Source: Pontivivens marinum
GTDB lineage: Bacteria > Pseudomonadota > Alphaproteobacteria > Rhodobacterales > Rhodobacteraceae
NCBI RefSeq assembly: GCF_900231835.1
Contig: NZ_OCTN01000012.1
Location: 1 to 64,000 of the forward strand
DNA length: 64,000 nt
Direction: 5' to 3'
Part shown: positions 1 through 6,578 of the stretch, one piece after another
Numbering within the stretch: position 1 is the stretch's first letter
Layout: each line of letters begins with the position of its first letter
Notes under the pieces: model-generated
The model's input: the letters and a program-made list of their open reading frames with translations, nothing else
What the model was told of the DNA's origin: nothing
The model's database searches: none
Position numbers and translations under genes: made by a program

Positions 1-596
1 AGTTCCGCATCTTGGCAGTGAATGATGATTGCTGCCGCGAGAATCTGTGCCTCATGGCGGACACCAGCATCTCTGGCGCGCGGGTGGCACGTGAGGCGCG
101 GTTGCCCCGTGCGTCGATGGACACGCCAACCCCAGCATCTCTGGCGCGCGGGTGGCACGTGAGTTGGACGCGCTTGTGCGGATATATGGCAAGCCCGCCT
201 GCATTGTCAGCGATAATGGGACCGAGTTCACCAGTCGTGCGATCCTGAAATGGGCGAACGAGAACGATGTCGAGTGGCACTACATCGATCCTGGAAAGCC
301 GCAACAGAACGGCTTCATCGAGTCCTTCAACGGGAGCCTGCGAGATGAACTGCTGAACGAAGAATGGTTCGACAGCCTGGACGACGCCCGCCGTAAGCTG
401 GCGCTCTGGCGATACGATTACAACAACGTCAGACCGCACTCATCACTGGAGAACCAAACACCCGCTGAAGCGCGTCGGGCGCTTCAGCAATTTGAGGCCT
501 CCGCGCACGACGCGCTTGCCCAAACCGACGACGAACAATATGAAAATCACACCCGCAAACTCTCATTATAAATGACGGAGCCTCGGGGGGCAGGTC
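1..596 (+). pseudogene. IS3-family transposase orfB fragment, broken by a 68-bp duplication
   Basis: This is the right end of an IS3-family element, IS407-like group, cut by the window edge. Frame 3 reads a DDE integrase core with the recognisable words NDDCCRE and [13 protein letters not shown] 68-bp insertion (32-bp repeat plus 36 bp of new sequence) shifts the frame, and the rest of the core continues from about 152 ([50 protein letters not shown]) to the stop at 569-571. The element end is marked by a terminal GGGGGCAGGTCA near 596, the complement of the TGACCTGCC tip seen on the neighbouring IS at 2268. With the frame broken the protein cannot be active. Family assignment is by motif; the exact IS name is not known. 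Confidence 0.85.
64..163. repeat. 32-bp direct repeat around a 36-bp partly palindromic insert
   Basis: The same 32 bases, beginning CCAGCATCTCTGGCG and ending GGTGGCACGTGAG, occur at 64-95 and 132-163. The 36 bases between start with GCGCGGTTG and end with CCAACC, and can fold through GGTTG/CAACC and GTG/CAC. The 68-bp period is not a multiple of three and is what breaks the transposase frame. It could be a tandem duplication with filler DNA or a small insertion with a long target duplication; the sequence alone does not decide. Confidence 0.8.
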
Positions 597-809
597 AGTC
601 CACTTCAGCTAAACTGCAGCGCAGCGACGATCGTGATGGCCAATGTCGGCTTTGGGCCGTTCGTGTCGGTCGACACCATGGGCGGGAAGCAATCGTTCGC
701 TGCAGACGCGAAGAAACGATTAGTTAGCGCAAGAGCTGTCACTCAAACCTCACTAAGGGCTTTTGATAATGTCAGGATGGCTGCGCTCTTGTTTTGGACA
801 AATCATAAC
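572..809. other. intergenic, no supported gene
   Basis: Contains the IS terminus to about 596. A 70-codon open frame (633-845) has no recognisable domain, no convincing ribosome binding site and no known family features, so I do not call it. GC drops here relative to the flanking transposase sequence. Confidence 0.5.
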
Positions 810-1052
810 CTATTGCTGATGATCTGCTCTTTTCAAAAGAAGTAGCAAGCCGGTTGATAGGCTTATCCCGAAAGACATCCATCCAGCGACGACGAGAGCA
901 GCATGCCGAACGGGGTGAAGGTTGCGATAATATCCCCATGAGTCTGCGAATGGTATGCTCTTCATCCAACGTTCGCACATTAAGAAAGTGACGATACAAA
1001 GACAAAGCACACTGCATGTTAAAAATAGCTTCCAGCTCACCAGCTTAGCCAT
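810..1052 (-). CDS. small two-helix membrane protein
   Basis: I do not recognise a family. The product is 80 residues with two strongly hydrophobic stretches, roughly residues 7-27 and 54-73 (AALVVAGWMSFG onward), joined by a short loop. The start is set at the ATG whose first bases overlap the stop of the upstream gene (ATGGCTAA), an 8-nt overlap that implies translational coupling; a longer frame would start at 1070 deep inside that gene. The coupled partner is a secreted LprI-like protein, so the pair may act together at the cell envelope. That link is inference. The low GC and position among IS remnants suggest acquired DNA. Confidence 0.5.
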   Translation of the reverse strand: MAKLVSWKLFLTCSVLCLCIVTFLMCERWMKSIPFADSWGYYRNLHPVRHAALVVAGWMSFGISLSTGLLLLLKRADHQQ

Positions 1053-1875
1053 CAAATTCAATTCCAACAATGTAGTTATTCACAAAATCCACACGCCGGG
1101 CAGTGTAGTCAGATAAGCAACTTAACATGCCAACATCTTCTTCAAATGGGTTGTAAACAACCCAAGCACTAAGCCCGCAGTCAGCATCACGGCTTGCTTC
1201 CCAGAGGTGTTGCGCATGGTCAAGCTCAGTCGCTGCGCTAAGTTTCTCAGCAAGCACAGCCCGCCAACGGTCATATTCTACGGTCAGGCACTCGGTCTGG
1301 TCGTAGATATCCAAACTGCATGACGATGCCTCCACGTTTAGGCAAGCGGTGGCACTCAGCTCACTCGACAAACATTGCTGAAACGCATCATAGTCTTCGC
1401 TCCTGAGGCTGGCCATGCGCCCAATCCCGTGGAACACATTGACCGGCATAATACTGTTTTCGTCGCATAGGATTTCTGTCCTTTGTCCCGATGGCGCGAT
1501 AACCACCACACCTCCGTTTGACCCGTCAGTGAAATTGATTCCAGATCGGTTCATGATGTGAAACACCTCATAGGATGTCTCGCCGTTGTGAAATGTTATG
1601 CGTTCTGCAACATCCGGGCTATCCCATGCGAAGGGCGTATAATCGACGTCTGATAAAGGGCTTTTGATGGATAGCTCAACACGACCTTCCGCATTGGAAT
1701 AGAAATACTGCACGTTGTCCGAAAACAATATCACGCTGACAGTGTTCGCTGCATTGTTTAGGGAACATTGGAACAATACCTCTGATTCATCGCTGTGACT
1801 ATCCGCGGCCAAGCTGACTGGAAAGCAGCAAAGGTAGACCGTTTTTACCAAGAGGCTGATGATGACTGGGCGCAT
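1045..1875 (-). CDS. secreted LprI-like domain protein
   Basis: A 276-residue exported protein. The N-terminus looks like a signal peptide (hydrophobic run ISLLVKTVYLCCF followed by VSLAAD). The C-terminal ~100 residues have the cysteine-rich pattern of LprI/DUF1311-like domains: a Cys before DQTECL, a Tyr-Asp-Arg-Trp helix, then AQHLWEASRDADC and a final C...T.R...VNNY segment. LprI-type proteins include periplasmic lysozyme inhibitors, but the N-terminal ~150 residues (beta-rich by appearance, with SNGGVVVIAPSG) match nothing I know. It is the first gene of a two-gene unit with the downstream small membrane protein. Assignment of the C-terminal domain is moderate and no enzymatic role is claimed. 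Confidence 0.55.
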   Translation of the reverse strand: MRPVIISLLVKTVYLCCFPVSLAADSHSDESEVLFQCSLNNAANTVSVILFSDNVQYFYSNAEGRVELSIKSPLSDVDYTPFAWDSPDVAERITFHNGETSYEVFHIMNRSGINFTDGSNGGVVVIAPSGQRTEILCDENSIMPVNVFHGIGRMASLRSEDYDAFQQCLSSELSATACLNVEASSCSLDIYDQTECLTVEYDRWRAVLAEKLSAATELDHAQHLWEASRDADCGLSAWVVYNPFEEDVGMLSCLSDYTARRVDFVNNYIVGIEFDG

Positions 1876-2267
1876 GTTTGCCTCTCATTTTGTTTTCGTG
1901 CTCTCGGGATGTGAGCAGCTTACTAGTGACATGGGCTATTGCAACCAAACACTCGTTGCTGATCATGCAGTGTAAAAAGATGAAAGTCCTGCTGCTAACT
2001 GCTGACTTTTGCAAACCGCAGATGTGGGGTGGTCGCGTAGCCCCCAGGCCATCAACAAGAGTAATTTTTGGAAAACTCTTGCTGTATCGGAAAGTTCCGA
2101 AAGCTTCTCCTCAGAAGAACTGATGGAGTCCTATGCCACCGCTGGAATTTGAGGAAGTCGCATAATGCCCTACCGAGCTGTAATCCAATGCTATGTATAA
2201 GAGCCTTTCAACAAATGAGTTCAAATTCACCATATACCGCAATAATCCTGAACGTCCGTTTCGGTCT
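1876..2267. other. non-coding stretch
   Basis: Short open frames here (1878-2123, 2068-2340) have no start-site support or recognisable sequence. The region separates the LprI-like gene from the IS at 2268. I see no RNA gene and no clear repeat. Confidence 0.5.
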
Positions 2268-2540
2268 TGACCTGCCACTGAACTTTCATCCAGCCGCGAC
2301 CGGAGCCCGGTTGCTGTTTACGCCGATAGGCGCAGGTTGAGCAATCGCCCGACGCGCGGAGCTTTCATCTCGCGCAGCGGGTCGGGCGATTGCGGCGGTC
2401 AGGGTCCGTGCGTAGTCAGCCGGGGTCTGGTAATCCAAGGCCGAATGCGGGCGTTCGTTGTTGTAGTCGGCGGTCCAGGCGGCGATGACGACCCGCGCGT
2501 GGGCCAGGTTGCGGAACATGGTCTCGTTGAGCAGTTCGTC

Positions 2541-2581
2541 CATTGCCCGGCAGGCGATTGCGAAGCAATCTGCCGAGAGGG
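2541..2581 (-). repeat. 41-bp hairpin element, copy B
   Basis: Read on the minus strand it begins CCCTCTCGGCAGATTGC, has loop TTC, returns GCAATCGCC and ends TGCCGGGCAATG. The outer arms CGGCAG/CTGCCG and inner arms ATTGC/GCAAT pair. It lies exactly between the codons for RMR and DELLNE of the transposase, and excising 41 bp restores that joint. It differs from copy D at five of 41 positions. Confidence 0.9.
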
Positions 2582-2632
2582 GCGCATCCGACCGTTGAAA
2601 CTCTCCACGAAGCCGTTTTGCATGGGTTTGCC

Positions 2633-2673
2633 CCCTCTCGGGATCATGCTGCGCATGACCCTGTCGGGCAGCG
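2633..2673 (+). repeat. 41-bp hairpin element, copy A
   Basis: Read on the plus strand it begins CCCTCTCGGGATCATGC, loop TGC, then GCATGACCC and ends TGTCGGGCAGCG. The stem pairs GG(A)TCATGC with GCATGA(C)CC. Its orientation relative to the transposase gene is opposite to that of copies B, C and D. Excision of 41 bp rejoins HYIAS and GKPMQNG in frame. Confidence 0.9.
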
Positions 2674-2940
2674 GGACGCAATGTAGTGCCATTCGATCCG
2701 CTGCTCGGAACACCACCGCAGGATCGCGTTACTGGTCAGTTCGGTCCCGTTGTCGCTGACAATCATGCCGGGCTTTCCGCGCCGCTCGATCAGAGCCATG
2801 AGTTCCCGTGCCACACGCCGCCCCGAGATCGAAGTATCCGGGATCGCAGCCAGGCATTCGCGGGTGACGTCGTCGACCACGTTGAGCACCCGAAAGCGCT
2901 GGCCGCCCGCGAACTGGTCGTGGACGAAACCCAATGATCC

Positions 2941-2979
2941 CGCCGCCCGGCAGCGGTTTGCGTGCAAACCGCGAGAGGG
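2941..2979 (-). repeat. 39-bp hairpin element, copy C (in frame)
   Basis: On the minus strand it begins CCCTCTCG, then has a perfect 8-bp stem CGGTTTGC / GCAAACCG around a 2-nt AC loop, and ends CTGCCGGGCGGCG. At 39 bp it adds exactly 13 codons, so the reading frame runs through it (NAR then PSRGLHANRCRAA then GSLGF). The stem sequence is unrelated to those of A, B and D although the ends match. Confidence 0.85.
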
Positions 2980-3688
2980 GCGTGCATTGGGCCGTGCCTC
3001 GACCAAGATTGGCGCCCGTGTCCCGACAGCCTTGCGTCGGGCCTTTCGCTTGCGCACCATCAGGCCCTCCTCGCGGTAAAGCCGATAGATCCGGTTGATG
3101 CCAGATGGCTCGCCCTCGCGGCGTAGCAGGACATACAGGCGCCGATAACCGAACCGCCGGCGCTCATTGGCCAGCTCCCGCAGCCGCCCGCGCAGCTCCG
3201 TGTCTGGCGCGCGCTGCGCCTGGTATCGGATCATCTTGCGATCCGCCCCGACAATCTGGCACGCCGGCCGTTCTGACAGCCCCAATAGGGCCTTCAGATG
3301 CGCGACCGCCTCGCGCTTCGCGGCAGGCGTCACCATTTTTTTTGCGACGAGTTCTTTCATCGCCGCCAAGTCTAGCATCTGTTCCGCCAAGAGCTTCTTC
3401 AGCTTGGCGTTCTCATCCTCAAGCGCCTTCAGCCGCTTGGCCTCAGACACCGTCATGCCGCCGAACTTGGCCTTCCAATTGTAGAAAGTGCCTTCCGACA
3501 TGCCGTGCTTGCGGCACAGGTCCGCGCACTTTGCGCCTGCCTCGTGTTCGGCCAGGATGCCGATGATCTGTTCGTCGCTGAATCTCGTTCGCTTCATTGT
3601 CCGTCCTCAGGTTGGGCCGGACTCTAATCGACGGTGGAGGAAAAATCCCGTGGCAGGTCAATGGCCATCTCTCGCCGATAAGACGGCC

Positions 3689-3948
3689 TTAACGCTTTTT
3701 TCCAAGCGCTTCCTTCAGAAGATCGTTTTGCATGCTCATCTCGGAAATCAAGGACGCGTCTATTACCCGGCAGGCGATTTCAAAGTAATCTGCCGAGAGG
3801 GCATGCCGTCAAACTTGGCCCGCCATTTGTAAAAACTCGCGCTGCTCATTCCGTGCTCGCGGCACAGCTCAGAGACCGGAACGCCACCCTCTGCCTGCTT
3901 CAACACGGCCATGATCTGTGCGTCGCTAAATCGTCCGTTCTTCATCAT
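3689..3948 (-). pseudogene. IS3 orfA fragment with a 41-bp hairpin insert
   Basis: Starting at the ATG at 3948 (GAGGAG seven bases upstream), it reads MKNGRFSDAQIMAVLKQAEG, then LCREHGMSSASFYKWRAKFDGM, a typical IS407-group orfA helix-turn-helix. It is then interrupted by hairpin copy D. After the insert the original frame resumes as DASLISEMSMQNDLLKEALGKKR and a stop. The usual coiled-coil between ISEM and SMQND is missing, consistent with a deletion between two similar GAGATG-like words. Both lesions make it non-functional. Confidence 0.8.
3761..3801 (-). repeat. 41-bp hairpin element, copy D
   Basis: On the minus strand it begins CCCTCTCGGCAGATTAC, loop TTT, then GAAATCGCC and ends TGCCGGGTAATA. 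Outer arms CGGCAG/CTGCCG pair; the inner arms are slightly mismatched. It lies in a different IS element from copies A-C, between FDGM and DAS of orfA. Removing 41 bp joins these codons in frame. Confidence 0.9.
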
Positions 3949-4010
3949 AAATCTCCTCAGATATCTTGCCGAGAAAATTCTACTTTTGAACACCACTAGT
4001 TTTAGGGGGG

Positions 4011-4426
4011 ATTACCCACCGAGGCCAGCTATGCGGACTTTACTGCCATTGCCGTCATCTGGACTTGATGGCATTTTAGTCTCGGCGGACTACAGGACAT
4101 GCTGCTGTTTGGCGAAGAGGCGGGTGGGCATGCGCGCGCTTTGTTCCCGATCCACGCCACACGGGTCATGGCGATGCGGTCACCCTGCCGTTCATTCTGA
4201 AAAGATAATGGGGCGCTGATGATGTTTGTCTGTCTTGCAACGTGGCAAATCGCAAATCAGGCGGGGCTGTTCAGTGCGTCCAAATTTGGGGTCGATGGTC
4301 CTTGTGGGTCTGTTAGCGATTGCGCTCAGGACAGTTCGGATTACACAGGGTCGCATTAAGATTGGGAGTTCTGCAGCGCTTCCTCTATACACTCAATCAA
4401 AAGCCAAAAAACGATCGAGCTAGGTA
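4011..4426. other. non-coding stretch upstream of dcm-like gene
   Basis: No supported gene. Open frames at 3911-4219 and 4226-4423 lack start sites and family resemblance. The last ~100 bases should contain the promoter of the methyltransferase gene, but I cannot pick out convincing -35/-10 boxes. Confidence 0.45.
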
Positions 4427-5701
4427 TTGAAAGTCATTCCCGAAATAAACCGTAAACTCGCTGAGGCGCGTGAAAGGCTTGGTTTAGACCATTACGTAAT
4501 GGCGACACTTTTGGGCCTAGGGCCCAAAGGGGCGGAAACGGTGAAGCTGTGGGAAAACGGCAAAGGGGGGAAGATAACCCCCGCCAAGGAAAAAGCGATT
4601 TACGCCTTACCTATCGAAATACCCTACCAGGATACCCGTAAGGAACCTGCGTTCAAGTTTATTGATCTCTTTGCCGGGATAGGAGGGATGCGTCTCCCGT
4701 TTCAGGAATCTGGCGGAAAGTGTGTATTCACAGCCGAAATCGACAAGCATAGCAAGGTCACGTACGCAGCTAATTTCGGGGAAGTGCCCGAAAAGGATGG
4801 TGACATAACCAAGTTCACCTCCTCGGAAATCCCAAGGCACGATGTGCTTCTCGCGGGCTTTCCCTGTCAGGCTTTTTCACAGGCGGGGAAAAAGCAGGGG
4901 TTTCTTGACACTCGTGGCACGATGTTTTTCGAGATTCAACGCATTTTGGCTACGCATCACCCGAAAGCGTTTTTGCTGGAAAACGTTAAACAACTGAAGG
5001 GGCATGACAAACAGCGTACCCTGAAAACGATAATGGCGATCCTTCGGGGCGAGGCTTCTGTCGAAATCCCGGATGACATTCAATTGTCTGAAGAGATTCG
5101 CGCAAGCCTGGGTACAAAACTCGACTACGACGTCAATTTCGAAGTCCTCCGTGCGCGGGATTTTGGCGTGCCACAGATCCGTGAGCGTGTTTATATCGTG
5201 GGTATCCGTCGCGACAAGGACGTGTCGGCCAATCACGAGCGGATCAAGGAGATGTTCGGCAGGATCATTGAAAACTATCGGTTGAAAGTACCTCTCAAAG
5301 ATATTCTCATTGATGATCCTGAGCGTACTCAGGATTTCACCATATCGGATAAGCTCTGGACCGGGCACAAGGAACGCAAAAAACGGAACCGTGCGAATGG
5401 CAAGGGGTTTGGGTACAGTCTTTTTGATCGGACATCCGAATATTGCAGCACAATGAGTGCGCGCTACTACAAGGATGGCAGCGAGATCCTCATTGATCAG
5501 TCAGATTTGGGGCGAAATCCGCGTAAGCTCCTTCCTGAAGAGGCACGCGCCTTGCAAGGATTTCCCGAAGAATTCGTGATCGATCGTGTCGGCAAATCCC
5601 AACTTTATAAGCAGTTCGGGAATTCTGTTGCAGTCCCTGTAATCCGGGCGATAGCAAGCGAGATGCTGAAAGAGGCCAATATCCGGACAAGGGAAAGCTG
5701 A
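4427..5701 (+). CDS. dcm: DNA (cytosine-5-)-methyltransferase with N-terminal HTH
   Basis: A 424-residue C5-methyltransferase. Motif I is FIDLFAGIGG near 78-87, motif IV GFPCQAFSQ with the catalytic Cys147, motif VI ENV near 185, motif VIII QIRERVYIVG near 255, a target-recognition region roughly 270-360, then motif IX (ARALQGFPEEF) and motif X (YKQFGNSVAVPV). Residues 8-60 form an XRE-like helix-turn-helix (VMATLLGLGPKGAETVKLWENG), as in self-regulating methyltransferases such as M.SsoII and M.EcoRII. The start is a TTG with a GAGCTAGG sequence just upstream; the first in-frame ATG would remove part of the HTH. Its stop overlaps the next ATG (ATGA), coupling it to the vsr gene as in Escherichia coli dcm-vsr. 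The target site cannot be read from sequence. Confidence 0.93.
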   Translation: MKVIPEINRKLAEARERLGLDHYVMATLLGLGPKGAETVKLWENGKGGKITPAKEKAIYALPIEIPYQDTRKEPAFKFIDLFAGIGGMRLPFQESGGKCVFTAEIDKHSKVTYAANFGEVPEKDGDITKFTSSEIPRHDVLLAGFPCQAFSQAGKKQGFLDTRGTMFFEIQRILATHHPKAFLLENVKQLKGHDKQRTLKTIMAILRGEASVEIPDDIQLSEEIRASLGTKLDYDVNFEVLRARDFGVPQIRERVYIVGIRRDKDVSANHERIKEMFGRIIENYRLKVPLKDILIDDPERTQDFTISDKLWTGHKERKKRNRANGKGFGYSLFDRTSEYCSTMSARYYKDGSEILIDQSDLGRNPRKLLPEEARALQGFPEEFVIDRVGKSQLYKQFGNSVAVPVIRAIASEMLKEANIRTRES

Positions 5702-6162
5702 TGGCCGACATCGTGTCCTCGGAAGTTCGTAGTCGAATGATGTCAGGCATCAAAGGCAAGGACACGAAGCCGGAAATCCTGGTAAGACAATTACTGCATC
5801 GTGCTGGCTACAGATTCAGGCTTCATCGGAAAGATCTTCCCGGTCGACCAGATATTGTTCTTTCACGCTACAACGCTGCGCTATTCGTGAATGGCTGTTA
5901 CTGGCATGGGCATGAGGACTGCCATCTTTTTCGCCTCCCGAAATCGCGCCAGGAGTTCTGGAAAGCGAAGATTTCCGGCAATCAGGCACGGGATCTCCGA
6001 AAACAGACAGAACTCTTTGAACTTGGCTGGCGGGTTGGTGTCGTCTGGGAGTGCACATTGAAAGGCAAAACGGCATTGGGGCATGATTGCATTCTGAGAC
6101 GTCTTGAAGAATTTATACGCGGAGATATTCCGTTTTACGAACTGCGTGGAACGTACCAGTAG
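5701..6162 (+). CDS. vsr: very short patch repair endonuclease
   Basis: A 153-residue Vsr protein, normal length. In this family the enzyme nicks 5' of the T in T:G mismatches left by deamination of 5-methylcytosine. Visible are the catalytic LPGRPDIVL with Asp51, and the zinc/active-site segment FVNGCYWHGHEDC with Cys66, His69 and His71. KISGNQARD follows and VVWEC supplies the last zinc Cys. Asn stands where E. coli Vsr has His64. The start overlaps the methyltransferase stop by one base, so the two are made together. Vsr is expected to protect the host from mutation at the sites methylated by its neighbour. Confidence 0.95.
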   Translation: MADIVSSEVRSRMMSGIKGKDTKPEILVRQLLHRAGYRFRLHRKDLPGRPDIVLSRYNAALFVNGCYWHGHEDCHLFRLPKSRQEFWKAKISGNQARDLRKQTELFELGWRVGVVWECTLKGKTALGHDCILRRLEEFIRGDIPFYELRGTYQ

Positions 6163-6173
6163 AGGAAAAATAG

Positions 6174-6575
6174 ATGGGGAACGTTTTCGAGGACATGCTG
6201 GTGGACAACGACCGGATTCTTGTGACCGTTCCGGCAGAGGCCCAGGTTATCACCTTCAGTAACAGTGGAAGAGGCGGCAAACGGAACTGGTTTGCCATGA
6301 CAATAGATCAACTAAAGGGCTGCCTTGAAGACATGCTTGAGGGCTTGGACGCTTTTCCGTCTGTTTATGAGGAAAAGTTGTGGAGGGAGTTGTTCAAGAC
6401 CCACCTGACCGAGGATGTCGCGCGAACCATGGGAGCCGTGCAAACGCTGCCGCTCTTCGAAATTCTGGCGAAAGTGATCCACTACTCGAACGGATCAGGC
6501 CCCAGATCGTACAAGACGATCAATCTGGAGCCGAATGCAGTGCGGCAGGCTATTGCCATGCTAGAACGCGACTAG
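6174..6575 (+). CDS. uncharacterised protein of the defence cassette
   Basis: I do not recognise a family. It has 133 residues, starts at an ATG with GAGG eight bases upstream, and follows vsr after 11 bases, so it belongs to the dcm-vsr operon. The sequence is mixed alpha/beta without signal peptide or membrane helix. Notable parts are VTVPAEAQVITFSNSG near the N-terminus and a helical C-terminal half ending NAVRQAIAMLERD. Its stop is only three bases from the stop of the convergent AIPR gene. By position it may be a specificity, regulatory or immunity component, but nothing in the sequence proves this. Confidence 0.7.
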   Translation: MGNVFEDMLVDNDRILVTVPAEAQVITFSNSGRGGKRNWFAMTIDQLKGCLEDMLEGLDAFPSVYEEKLWRELFKTHLTEDVARTMGAVQTLPLFEILAKVIHYSNGSGPRSYKTINLEPNAVRQAIAMLERD

Positions 6576-6578
6576 AGC

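Larger units (their letters stand above)
2286..3597 (-). pseudogene. IS3 transposase, frame broken by 41-bp hairpin inserts
   Basis: Read from 3597 leftward: an N-terminal helix-turn-helix (FSDEQIIGILAEHEAG, LCRKHGMSEGTFYNWKAKFGG), a leucine-zipper-like helix (KRLKALEDENAKLKKLL), then HTH_21 and the rve integrase core (NVVDDVTREC, VSDNGTELTSNAI, IEWHYIA, SFNGRMR, NNERPHSALDYQTP). orfA and orfB appear fused in one frame through AKKMVTPAAKRE. Three inserts interrupt it: one of 39 bp that keeps frame (2941-2979) and two of 41 bp that shift it (2633-2673 and 2541-2581). Removing the three gives 1191 nt, one uninterrupted 397-codon frame with the expected HYIASGKPMQNG and RMRDELLNE joints. As it stands it is inactive unless the inserts are bypassed or excised. 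Confidence 0.9.
2268..3660 (-). mobile_element. IS3-family (IS407-like) element carrying three hairpin inserts
   Basis: The tips are inverted: TGACCTGCCACTG at 2268-2280 and the complement GTGGCAGGTCA ending at 3660. The length, 1393 bp, is longer than a usual ~1.2-kb element, partly because of three small hairpin inserts (39+41+41 bp) in the transposase gene. Flanking bases (TCGGTCT on the left, ATGGCCA on the right) do not give an obvious target duplication. On its right it abuts the remnant of another IS3 element, so it probably landed in or recombined with that element. Confidence 0.8.
3661..4010 (-). mobile_element. remnant of a second IS3-family element
   Basis: This holds only the orfA end. 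The outer tip lies near 4010, where the minus strand reads CCCCCCTAAAACTAGTGG. The orfB half is missing to the left, where the neighbouring IS begins at 3661. No matching remainder is seen left of 2268, so simple insertion does not explain the arrangement and a deletion or recombination is likely. Confidence 0.65.

Noticed and set aside
633-845. 70-codon open frame as a gene
   Set aside because: No ribosome site, no recognisable fold, overlaps the tail of the small membrane protein gene on the other strand.
2541-3801. The hairpin inserts as a CRISPR array
   Set aside because: Only four units, unevenly spaced inside coding sequence, in both orientations, without unique spacers of constant length.
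2541-3801. The hairpin inserts as ribosome-bypassed segments
   Set aside because: Copy A is in the opposite orientation to B, C and D relative to the gene, and I see no matched take-off and landing codons, so a DNA-level element is more likely.
2541-3801. The hairpin inserts as integron attC sites
   Set aside because: No integrase gene, no R/L box pattern with unpaired extra-helical bases, and they interrupt genes rather than follow them.
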